Of a stretch of 34,361 nucleotides of DNA, positions 10,743 to 23,390 are shown piece by piece (within the stretch, counting starts at the first letter, position 1; each line of letters opens with the position of its first letter). A program made the translations under genes and the position numbers. The stretch spans positions 1 through 34,361 of the forward strand of contig JAJOHG010000276.1 in assembly GCA_021029095.1 (NCBI GenBank), in the 5' to 3' direction. Source of the DNA: Phellopilus nigrolimitatus (lineage: Eukaryota; Basidiomycota; Agaricomycetes; Hymenochaetales; Hymenochaetaceae). Below the pieces are notes generated by a model that worked only from the letters and a program-made list of their open reading frames with translations, made no database searches and had not been told where the DNA came from.

Positions 10743-11491
10743 ATGTCCGGTATGGGCCCTGTCGACCCTTTCAGGTCACGCCGCGACTACCACTTCGCCC
10801 ATTATCGCGGCCCGCGCCGCTTCAGGTTCTTCCCGCGCCTCTTTTGGTTCGGGCTCGGTGCCGGCGCGTTCGCGATGTGGGTGAAACATAAGGAGAGGAA
10901 TGAACGCATACTGCAGGATGGCACGGGAGGTGCACACAGTTACGCTGGCCGTCTTGGGTGTGGATCACGGCACAATCATCAGCGTGCACAAGAGTGGAGT
11001 GCCGCATCTCCTCATCCTCTCGCGCCTAGTACGACTGCCGAAGTACCAACATCTACTCCCGCACAAGCGCCAATACCGATGCCAATCATCCGCGGAAATG
11101 AGCCTGCGCCTCCTTCCACCGAAGCGCATACACACGAGTGGCGTGCTGAGAGCATTCGAGAGGTCGGGAAGCACGCGAGCGACACAGTGAGTTTCTCGTC
11201 CATCTCTTTCCCTCCCAGCCGTAATGTGACAATTTACTAATTTCTCGTGCCTTCGCAGATGGCCGAAATGTCGGAAAGCGCACTTGATTCGCTCATGGCC
11301 AACATTCAGGCTCTCAAAGCGGTTCGTTTCTGCCCTTATTCCTTTTCTGACGATGCTGATGCGACGCCGCGATGCAGAAAATTGCTGAAACACGCGAGGA
11401 GCGGGAGAAGGAGAAGCTATATCTTGATCAGCGTGTCCCCGCAGAGAACTCAGGACGCCAAGACAGGGATGACTCTAGGCGGCTCGTGTGA
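10743..11491 (+). CDS. Hypothetical protein with one predicted membrane segment
   Basis: Not recognised by name. Three exons (10743-11186, 11259-11321, 11378-11491) with introns of 72 and 56 nt, both GT..AG and phase 0, give 206 aa. Residues 1-30 are rich in Arg, Tyr, His and Phe (RSRRDYHFAHYRGPRRFR). A hydrophobic run follows (FFPRLFWFGLGAGAFAMWV, about 31-49), then a basic patch (KHKERNER), so one transmembrane helix is likely. The middle is Pro/Ala/Thr/Ser-rich and low complexity. The C-terminal 60 residues are charged and helical (MAEMSESALDSLMANIQALK, then KIAETREEREKEK), consistent with a short coiled coil. A TATA-like box precedes it, and diverged repeat copies lie on both sides. The intron phases and the shift from disordered to helical sequence support a real gene. 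Confidence 0.7.
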
Positions 11492-12797
11492 TGCTTTTCT
11501 AAGGCTCATTTTTTCTTCTTCTTTATTCCATACTTTCGAACTTTATAGTTTCGTACTCTGTGTGTTTATTGTATCTATTCATATACATTTTCTTGTATCA
11601 TGTATAATTTATATCTCCCCTCTTAGCTTGTGATTGACCCGATGTCTGCACGTTTCGTACAGCTTGTGTTCTAACACCCAAAGCATCAGCAAAACTAATA
11701 CCAACCTAACCGAATTGACATGTATTACAGCATTTATGTGTCCTTAACGTATCTTGCAAACTTGAAATATGGGCACCTAGCGGAGGTAAGCAGGCTAAGC
11801 AACAACATGCATTAGCTCCTTGCGGTCTAATCGCCTTGCAGCATCTTGTACAAAGCAGCTTAAGCAAAATTTTGTTTGCTGATGAACTCTGGGCCTTTCC
11901 GTTATGACTAGTTCTCGCGCACGTACGGCTTCATTTAAAATGACACTTGTCACTTCTTCGAGCCATATAAGGCTTTCCATGGTTCTCCATATATCTTAAG
12001 CCCGCATAGGTGTGTACGACGCGTCAATAAGTCATAATAGCGCGTTCCAAAATAGGGAACTCCCCGCAACTTGCGATCACGACTTGCTAGGCTCTAGCTG
12101 AAAAACCAATACCTACAATTCGCTTCACCACCGACGGCTCTCACTCCGAAATGGGACTGGACCTCTAATTTCCTAACATTAGCTGTTGAGATTATATGGC
12201 TTATGTGAGTTTGATGTGGCGGGGTTTATTTGATCGTGTTTGGTGTAGTTGGAATTTGAACAGTTTTCGCAGCACTCGAGCGCCTCTCGCGCGTTTACTA
12301 CGGGCTACACCGAAGACGAAAAAAAAACTCAACTATAGCTTAGGCCGAAACGTCAGTACAGAGGCCACTAGCGTTCTTGCCGCCTTTTCTACCACTGAGC
12401 CGGTGGCATGACTCTGTCGCACCGTTCATTTAATAGATATTCTGTGCTGACCAAACCACATTCACGTTGATCCCATTCTGTAAACTTCTGTTCCCTGGAA
12501 CTGCAGGTCAACGCAGGAACCAGCACTGTCTGGACTCCCGATAATCAGAGTTACTTCGTGGTTTACACGTGTGCGGTTCTTACTTTAATCAAGCCGAACA
12601 CGACGAGAGCACGACTTCAGGTCTCTCACCACAATCTGCTAGGTGCGCCCAGTGTGTCTTTCATCGCTATTGACATTGGCGAGGTCTTTACATTAGTTTC
12701 AATTGGATTCGGGCCGCGCGACGTCTTATAACAACGGACTTGCTCTGTCGACTTGTCAGCATAATGACCAAGCCCAAATCACCGAGTGCTCCCTATA
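11492..12797. other. Gene-poor interval holding repeat copy B
   Basis: T-rich sequence just after the stop at 11491 looks like a 3'UTR. Repeat copy B follows (11681-11885). The rest (about 11890-12760) has only short open frames without recognisable domains and is probably the upstream region of the F-box-like gene. Confidence 0.5.
11681..11885 (+). repeat. Diverged dispersed repeat, copy B
   Basis: Second copy of the element at 9895-10114, same orientation. It keeps the order of conserved blocks (AGCAAAAC, CCGAATTGACA, TTGAAATATGGGCACCTAGC, GCGGTCTAATCGCC, TTGTACAAAGCAGCTTAAGC, TTTGCTGATGA). Similarity drops on both sides of these limits. No target-site duplication or terminal inverted repeat is visible. 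Confidence 0.75.
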
Positions 12798-14414
12798 ATG
12801 GAACTCTTACGCACGACTCTGTTATCGATGGTTACATCGCTTTTCCTACTCGCACCGATGCCATGGTCGCAAGCCTTGCGCTTTAGTCTACGAATTGACT
12901 CCGCTGCGATGGACGTAGTTTTCGCCATTCTTCGCGACTCAACTTTCAATCTGGCAGAGATGAGGCTACGACGGACGGAAGACATTTATCTTCATGTGGC
13001 TGAGCAGAGACGGAGGGACGCGGAGCCAAGAATTATCTCATCTATCCCGAGTGAACGCATCATCGCAGACTTAGAAGTCGCGCAATCTCGGACAACGATT
13101 CCTCCGATAGTCTTGGAAGAGGTCATCGCTTTGATGGATGAGATGATAGATCACAATATGCCGGATAATGAAACTGACTGGCAGTTAGTACAAAGCTTGC
13201 GGAACTTGGCTCTCGTCCAGCGACGCTATACCCTTCCTGCTCGCCGGGTTCTCGGGAGATTTTGTCAACACAGTACGAGCCCGACAAGAGACCAGCTGCT
13301 AAGGGAGCTTATTCGAGACCCGTGTCTAGGACCTTGGACTCATAACTTTTCTCTGCTCATGACGAGCAAGAAAGTCGACAGGGTGAACGTCGGAGAAGTG
13401 ACTCAGTACATGACAACACTTCACGCATTCTTTACAGAGCGTATCACGGGTTTACGGACGCTCACTCTAGCATTTGAGAAGGTCATGTTCAGGACGGACC
13501 ATTTTGAAGGCATTTTTTCTTCACTCCGAGAGCTCAGAGAACTTAAGCTTGTTCCACATTACTGCAAGCGTTCGGACCCGCTCTTGTCAGCCTCGCAATG
13601 TCGCACGATCCTCTCGCTGCCGAAACTCAAACATTTGACGATTTACTCCTGGAGGCCATTGGTTATATCCGCTTGTGCACTCCCCTCTAATTTCGCTTCG
13701 TTTACACCATCACCTAGCCTTCAGGCCTTCCTCATCGAAGAATATCAATTATACCATCGAGTTGGTGACCAACTTGTAGAAAGCGAGGTAGTCATATCAC
13801 CGGTCTGGACACGCACTGATCAGGAAGGAGAATATGCCCTTAGTACCATGGTGGTTGACTTTCCTCCCTACACGCATCCGTCGCCTGACAAATGTAGCCG
13901 GCTATCGCCTCTGCTTCACCAGTTGGAGCATCTGTATGTCTCTAGTTTACCAGACGGTGGCCAAGACATCCTTCTGTGGATGTTCGCGAAGTGCACTCAG
14001 CTCCGGACACTATATTTCGCAACGCATGGCTTTCCTTCAGACGAAATATTACATCATATACCGTCTTCTGTTGAGAAACTTGCGCTGCAGTTCAGCGATA
14101 AAGACTATGGTCACGATGTGGATGAACGAAGTGCGCTATATTGGGATACTGTCGATTCGCAAATGCAACAGGCTTTAATGAGTCGTGCTTGGCCAAATCT
14201 ACGGGTTCTCCATGTTTTTTTCAAACGTAGGTCCTTCCGGGAAGTGATACTTCCCTTCAGTATGCGCAAGGTGAAGGCATTGTGCGAGGAGGTACACCCG
14301 GCTATTGACTTTGACTTCCAAGTCCTCGAATGGCTATCTCATCGGCATGCGAACATACGCAAGGTCCTGAGTGACGTGGATATTCTTCACCGATTCCGTT
14401 ATGAGTGCTTGTAA
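12798..14414 (+). CDS. F-box-like protein with leucine-rich C-terminal part
   Basis: Intronless reading frame of 538 aa from the first in-frame ATG. Residues about 101-151 (IPPIVLEEVIALM ... DWQLVQSLRNLALVQRRYTL) resemble a degenerate F-box: a Pro-containing start, hydrophobic helix, then a LVCR-like helix. The rest has irregular Leu-rich segments (SSLRELRELKLVP, LPKLKHLTIYSW, HQLEHLYVSSLP, CTQLRTLYFATH, WPNLRVLHVFF), the layout of the expanded basidiomycete F-box/LRR-like family thought to recruit substrates to SCF ubiquitin ligases. The N-terminus is uncertain. The first 30 residues are oddly hydrophobic, and another ATG at 12764 in a different frame opens a soluble 40-residue stretch that might be a spliced first exon; I could not find a convincing donor and acceptor. 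Family membership is inferred from pattern, not from a decisive motif. Confidence 0.7.
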   Translation: MELLRTTLLSMVTSLFLLAPMPWSQALRFSLRIDSAAMDVVFAILRDSTFNLAEMRLRRTEDIYLHVAEQRRRDAEPRIISSIPSERIIADLEVAQSRTTIPPIVLEEVIALMDEMIDHNMPDNETDWQLVQSLRNLALVQRRYTLPARRVLGRFCQHSTSPTRDQLLRELIRDPCLGPWTHNFSLLMTSKKVDRVNVGEVTQYMTTLHAFFTERITGLRTLTLAFEKVMFRTDHFEGIFSSLRELRELKLVPHYCKRSDPLLSASQCRTILSLPKLKHLTIYSWRPLVISACALPSNFASFTPSPSLQAFLIEEYQLYHRVGDQLVESEVVISPVWTRTDQEGEYALSTMVVDFPPYTHPSPDKCSRLSPLLHQLEHLYVSSLPDGGQDILLWMFAKCTQLRTLYFATHGFPSDEILHHIPSSVEKLALQFSDKDYGHDVDERSALYWDTVDSQMQQALMSRAWPNLRVLHVFFKRRSFREVILPFSMRKVKALCEEVHPAIDFDFQVLEWLSHRHANIRKVLSDVDILHRFRYECL

Positions 14415-14830
14415 CGTCGTGATGGAGCTTTTGAATCCCGCTAGGAAAGGCCGGATGGATGCACTTGCCGGTGCGAGACATCTTCACATTATCCAGTAAA
14501 ATCGAACTACTCGCTCCGCATAGAAGCAGACGGAGATGATTTATATATGTAATATTTGGGATTATGCACTATGTGCAGCTGTACTGCATACAAGCCGACT
14601 TAATAGCTAGGTCCCGTAACTTCATAATCAATATCTTTGCGGACGACCGCCGACCATTCCACGCATATACGCTGCGGAAGTGCATCTAACGTGAAAAAAA
14701 GAGGATACATGAACGATCATAAACATATTAAGTACAACAACAAAACCGAAACCGAACATCCAAAAAACCGTCACAATCTCGTATGCAGCAAATCCCCATT
14801 AAATAACTTCTACAATTCTTCTTTTTCTTT
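14415..14830. other. Convergent intergenic region F-box-like gene / SLC35F gene
   Basis: 416 bp containing the 3' flanks of two convergent genes. It includes A-rich sequence (about 14690-14765) that would be the T-rich 3'UTR of the minus-strand transporter. No gene or RNA structure is seen. Confidence 0.5.
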
Positions 14831-16555
14831 TTAAACTTTGTTGTCTTCGAGTCTCGGGATGCCCTCGGTAACAAGGTCTGTATGCTGGCGCACCCGATTC
14901 TCGCCACGCTTGTTGACGTACGCGGGTGCGCGAGGGTCCAGCTTGCCCTGCCCTTCCGCTGTGAATGAGTTCGAATCAGCTTCCACACGGGTTTAAAAAG
15001 ATAAGGGTAGAACTCACGCGTTGCAGACCAGAAGTACACGACAAGCCCGACAAGGACCACCGCAAAGGCGGGGAAATACAGCCAAAAAGGCTTGTAGTGC
15101 TGTTTACGCCCGGTCAATTACAAGAAGGATGGAGACGGGACCGGTACTTACGAAGAGGAACAGCCCAAAGAGCAAGCCGTAAAAATCACTTGATAACAGC
15201 GAAAGGTTGTAGTACGCAGAGGACGCCATGCGATAAAGGAGGGGCGCGACCGTGTACAAGATAAACATCGCCGCCGTATAAGAAACGATGAGGCCAACTA
15301 GATCGCCACCAGAAAAGGCTTGAAAATACGAGCCAAGAGATGACCAGTGAACACGTACTGTTCTCTCCGCTCCAGTTCGCCGTCCGCATGGCGTTGTGTT
15401 CCAACCCGGCAGCCTGAATGCCATTGATAATCATACCCCACATCCCGAGCTGTCCGACAACTTCATACAGTGGGGAACGGCGCACGAAGAACTCCTCGGT
15501 CGCGTTGGCTGAGAAAGAATAAATTTAGCGAGGTGTCAAGGCGTGACTGTCAGACGGCGGGAAAAATAAAATTGAACACTGACTGAAACCGTATAGACTT
15601 GCACCAACGATCATGAAGACATCGCCCTTCGCCATGCTTACGGCGGGATAGTCCTTGTCCGTGATGGTGTCCGATGCGACGAGCAGACCAAGTCCAGCTA
15701 TGCAAATGAGGGCGCCAAGAATCTGTGTCCAGTGGTATTTCGTGCGCATGTATACCCAGGAGAAGAAAAGGCACACGGGAATCGCCCATCTGTAAGTAAG
15801 GAAGCTCGAGTAAACGACCGTTTTTCATTTTATGATTGTAGAAGCGAGGAAAGCAAACGCACGCATCAAGTAGCATACACGACAGTAAAGTAGTGTACTG
15901 ATATGCCTTGACGACAAGGAAGTTACCCTCGACATCACAGGCAGCGAGTATGAAGTCTGTATGTAGGTTTGAGCACAGTTCTTATAGTATTATGACAATG
16001 ATCCGGCTTACATTTCCATCCGTCCCGGAAGATCATTGTCGCCCAACCATCTATTCCATCTATTACAACCATTCTGCGTTTAGTAACTTGGCCTGGCGCT
16101 TCTGAAAGATCGGGCTCACACTGATAGATTGTATACGGAGTGTAGATCACGAAGAGCGAGAAGTACCTATTAATGGGCTTGAACTCAAGTGAGCTCGTTT
16201 ACATCATATACCGGACTCACAAAAACCAGGTTTGTGTTGTCGGGAGCGCCCAGTTACGCATGACAAGCTCTGTCGTCGTCACGTTCGTGCATGTTATGCA
16301 CAATGAGACGACTTGACCTGCAAGGAGCGCCAGGCAGAATCGACGGGTAAAAATGCTTGCGAATCGGGCCCAGGAGCTCTGCACGAAGGCCGCCGTCGAA
16401 CTATAGTCGATCGGCGGGCGCGCCTCCCTTGCATTCCTCGTATGCTCGTCCGATATTTGGCTCGTCGACGGGAGGGCGGAGATGGACTCAACAGCGGAAT
16501 GCTTGCTGTCGATGCGCGCAAGCATGGGGTCCTCGGTCATGGTAATTTCGGCCAT
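14831..16555 (-). CDS. SLC35F-family membrane transporter
   Basis: Member of the drug/metabolite transporter superfamily, solute carrier 35F1/F2-like group; the fungal substrate is not established. Nine exons (minus): 16555-16221, 16166-16120, 16059-16012, 15956-15863, 15789-15584, 15508-15359, 15297-15152, 15099-15018, 14958-14831; 411 aa. A polar N-terminus of about 70 residues precedes multiple hydrophobic helices. Family-typical segments are LCITCTNVTTTELV, FLYFSLFVIYTPYTIYQYG, LAACDVEGNFLVVKAYQYTT, LLSCMLLDAWAIP, ATEEFFVRRSPLYEVVGQLG, GIQAAGLEHNAMRTA and APLLYRMASSAYYNLSLLSS. The C-terminal tail is hydrophilic and starts after a final helix near WLYFPAFAVVLVGLVVYFW. All eight introns are GT..AG, 52-75 nt. 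In the exon 6/7 intron the CTAG acceptor at 15298 was preferred over an earlier AAG because it restores ENIGLIVSYTAAMF. Confidence 0.92.
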
Positions 16556-18127
16556 TGTCGAACTCTAACACTCCGCAAGAACGGCGAGAATGCCTGTGGG
16601 TGCAGAAGATAAGAGTTATCGATACGCCGGGCACCCCTTTCTGACCTCCGAGGTGCCATATGTCTGATCGTGAAAATTTGTTCAGATGGTCAGGCACGGT
16701 GAGCATAGAATTAGACCCAAACTGCGGAAGCAAAAGTCAACTGGGTAATTTTTAAATTTTTTGAAAAGAGGAAGGGGAAGGGGGATATGAATATTATGTA
16801 AACAATTGCCGATCACGTTGCAGCATTCGTCCGACACACGCTCAAACTTCAAAGTGTTTGACCAATCTCAAACCTCTTCCATTATATTCGTTGCCCGGAA
16901 GACGACAATAATTTGGCGTTTTGAAAGCAACTAAATCGCCCAGAGATGATATTGTTACTAGTCTTGTACTGGCTTGCGGGAGCTACGACAAACAGATGCA
17001 CATCCTGCATGACCCGGACTTCTTCAGGTTCGTATAACTACATATAACTAGGCGCCGTTGCGCTCTGACACAGACAACGATGAAAATAGATGGCATAACA
17101 TCTTTTCCATTTCGCGGGACTCCAACTCGACATCTATTTAGCAGCAGGCGGGCAGAGTTAACCGAGCGTAATAGAGATTGGACCCAGCTTCTTGATATCC
17201 CCAGAGTGGCACTACGTGTGATGCGATGAGCCGCGTGTCGTCTTGACATCTTGCTATCCCGCGTGATGGACATTACTCGTTGCCTGCGTATCACAGGAGA
17301 TCTCTTCACATGGCTATTTTAACAAACTGCCTTTGTTCTCTGCGTCTGCTCACAATCTCGATCTATCTCACACTCTCAGTCGATAGGCGCACAGCATATG
17401 CTAGGTTGATGTCTTCTCGTAGTATTAAGCAAAATGGATGTGCGGAGCTCGGGCATACGGGACTCTATCGATAAAATAACTGTGTATGGTCAGAAGTCTA
17501 CGTTAACCTTTTCAATTTTGACGTTAAAGGCAGGTCATACCAAGGAATCGCAAATGTCATCGAACAGATTATATGTCTACGCTACTTCTACCTACAATTC
17601 TCCAAGTCCTTTGATTTTCTTCAGCCTCATGCCTATCTAAGGAACTTAGTACTCACAACCTCGAAGTCTACAAGGAGAAGGACAGCGAGCGAGTCATTTT
17701 GTATTACAGTCGCCCACTTTATCATATCATCGGAAGTCAGATATGACCGAAGGCGTATCGGATTAAATTTTTGTAACGCGGTTTAGGAACGTACTTGACG
17801 ATGATTGGGAGCCGAATTTTGAGACATAATGCAGGACCTATCACGTTTTATGGCATTTTGCAAACAGCTAAATATCGGATTCTTACTATAACTAATGAGT
17901 TATTGGAGGAGAAATCTCTGTTTACCGGGAAGTGATCTCGGGGAACGTTACTCCTTGGTGTATCTTCATTTTTGTAGAATTGAAGAACTACAATGTTTGT
18001 GGCTGGCTAAATATGGGGATTTGTAATGGCTACATTACTATTTCCATATTCGGAATGATCGACATTAGAGCTGATTTCTAAGGTGGGAGTTTCTGACTTT
18101 TGAACTCACTCTTGAGCTCTTCCGGCT
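16556..18127. other. Divergent intergenic region SLC35F gene / NBP35
   Basis: About 1.57 kb between two divergent start codons, AT-rich on average, with no open frame above about 110 codons and none with a recognisable domain. TGGCGTTTTG..CTAAATCG near 16915 resembles TGGCATTTTG..CTAAATATCG near 17850, but the similarity is too short to call a repeat. It probably holds both promoters; otherwise I see nothing. Confidence 0.5.
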
Positions 18128-19226
18128 ATGTTGGCTGTTTCACATCCCGTCGCTGTTCCAGACCCAAAGTCTGTGCCAGAAAATGCGCCAGAACACTGTC
18201 CTGGCGTCGAATCAGAGCTCGCTGGTAAATCCGATGCTTGTGCTGGATGCGCCAACCAGGAGATCTGCTCCTCGAACAAGCCCAAGGGCCCCGACCCTGC
18301 GCTGCCGCTCATCAGGGCGCGGATGGCCAACGTGCGGCGGAAGATTCTCGTGCTGAGCGGAAAGGGTGGGGTTGGGAAGAGCACGTTTTGTGCGCAGCTT
18401 GCATGGGCGTTTGCGGTGGATGAGGACACTCAGGTGCGCATAAAACGACATATATGCTGTTTTTGTTCTGCCTACTAAATACGAGCCTTTTTGCAGACCG
18501 GTATCATGGATGTGGATATCTGCGGCCCTTCTATTCCAACGATCCTCGGTATTGCTTCCGAGCAGGTACATGCCTCGTCAACGGGCTGGTCTCCTGTATA
18601 CGTCTCAGACAACCTATCCGCCATGTCTGTCGGACTCATGCTTCCCTCCTCCAATTCTGCCGTCATGTGGCGTGGGCCGAAGAAAAACGGGCTTATCGCC
18701 CAGTTTCTTAAGGACGTTGATTGGGGAGCGCTCGACTATCTACTCGTCGACACGCCGCCGGGCACGTCCGATGAACATCTCTCGGTTGTGCAGTACCTCA
18801 AGGAGAGCGGCATCGACGGTGCAGTTGTTCTCACGACTCCGCAGGAGGTCGCGTTGCAGGACGTCCGCCGCGAGATAGACTTCTGCCGCAAGGTCGGCGT
18901 GCGCGTCCTTGGCGTCGTGGAGAACATGAGCGGCTTCGTGTGTCCGAACTGTAAGGGCGAGTCGCAGATCTTCAAGCCCAGCACCGGGGGCGCGAAGAGG
19001 CTTGCCGAAGATATGGGTGTCGAAATGCTCGGCGCTGTCCCGCTCGACCCTCGCATAGGCAAAAGCGCAGATTATGGAGTCAGTTTTTTGGACGAGTACC
19101 CCGACAGCCCGGCGACTACAGCATACCTAGACATCATTGAAAGTAAGTCGCGTGCTTTACTTTTGTCTGCAGCTACTAACTGTCTCCCATCTACCAGGAA
19201 TCAAAGACATACTCGGCGATAACTGA
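18128..19226 (+). CDS. NBP35: Cytosolic Fe-S cluster assembly P-loop ATPase Nbp35
   Basis: Scaffold NTPase of the cytosolic iron-sulphur assembly machinery, which works as a complex with Cfd1 and passes [4Fe-4S] clusters to Nar1 and the CIA targeting complex. Exons 18128-18433, 18497-19142 and 19198-19226 give 326 aa. Cys24, Cys38, Cys41 and Cys47 form the C-X13-C-X2-C-X5-C N-terminal cluster site that separates Nbp35 from Cfd1. The Walker A/deviant P-loop is GKGGVGKS (78-85), followed by [11 protein letters not shown], the [11 protein letters not shown] switch region, and CPNC (Cys251/Cys254), the bridging-cluster pair. Introns are 63 and 55 nt, and the second has a textbook CTACTAAC branch site. 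The start is the first ATG and gives the expected N-terminal spacing. It is convergent with the MAP kinase gene. Confidence 0.97.
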
Positions 19227-19651
19227 GTTCACTTGGCCTTTTTTTTTCTCGTTTTGCGGACCACTTCCATAGAAGTCAGATCAACCACTCATGTACCAAT
19301 AACAACGCATGTTGTACCATTACATATACTCACTTGCCGTATGAAAACATACGAACGATAACTAGAGCTTACTGCTGAGGGAAGGCCCATAACGATCATA
19401 TACATATTACGGTTCTACTCTACAAGATCAATGGACGGAGAGCTTGAGTATGCGACTGCAAGCGTAATAAGCTACGTAGATCTATGGCGTGCTATGATGT
19501 GTATTCTCGTAGATGGTGCATAATAAAAGTGTGGCTGTAGGTAAGCGAGAGACAAGGCGATGGATGCAGTTGGCAATTGGTGTGATGAAATGTTGCAATG
19601 GACAGCAAAAGATTAGCCAGAAAAAAATAACAGAGGGGAGAATTTTTGCAA
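19227..19651. other. Convergent intergenic region NBP35 / SLT2
   Basis: 425 bp containing the 3' flanks of NBP35 (plus) and the MAP kinase gene (minus). A T-tract follows the NBP35 stop (about 19238-19249). No gene is seen. Confidence 0.5.
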
Positions 19652-22800
<3,149 letters not shown>

Positions 22801-23390
22801 AAGATGCAGACAGGCGGATTTAGAGAAGCAAACAACCTCTATCGGCGGGCAGGCGACTCAGAATACTGCCTGGCTCTGACAGTAGCGGGCTTTAGCTATC
22901 GTCGTGCTGAAGGTACTCAGATAGCCTGAAATGTCACTCCGAGGATCGAAGCACGACACAGCCGGCCAGTGCAGTGAGAAGATATAACGACCGCGCAAGC
23001 TAAGATGAGCTGGTAACAGAACGACAAGCACGACTTTATATATGTTGCCACAATGGAGATGGAAACATGTATGTAATGCGTTCAGAATACGCGTTGAAGT
23101 CGCGCTCGAGGCGCTTTTTGACTCCGCCACTTGTCCAATCCGTCGCCGGGCGGACCCCTGATTGGCGTCGCTTATTATACCCGATATAAATTAGCATCTC
23201 GATTCGCATTCAACACTTCTTCGCACAAGCAGAGGAATCTAAAAGTACAGAATTAAAATACGAGCCTCAGTGCGGCCGATATCTGACAAGAAATGAGGAA
23301 ATCGTCTCCAGGGATGCACATATCAATAGTTCCATAGAAAAAGACGAAATGAAGAGCATGATGCATGCACGTGTCTTCAGTCACAATACA
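22801..23390. other. Intergenic region upstream of SLT2, downstream of PTA1
   Basis: 590 bp between two minus-strand genes. The right part is the PTA1 3' flank and the left part the SLT2 promoter and leader. A TATA-like TATAAA tract occurs on the plus strand near 23184 and another TATATAAAG-type tract is readable on the minus strand near 23043-23035. No coding gene is supported. Confidence 0.5.

Noticed and set aside
9895..11885. Repeat pair as LTRs of a retrotransposon carrying the 10743 gene
   Set aside because: No reverse transcriptase, gag, primer-binding site or terminal TG..CA; the enclosed gene has host-type introns.
16910..17880. Possible repeat between about 16915 and 17850
   Set aside because: Similarity covers only about 25 bp with gaps in AT-rich DNA, within chance expectation.
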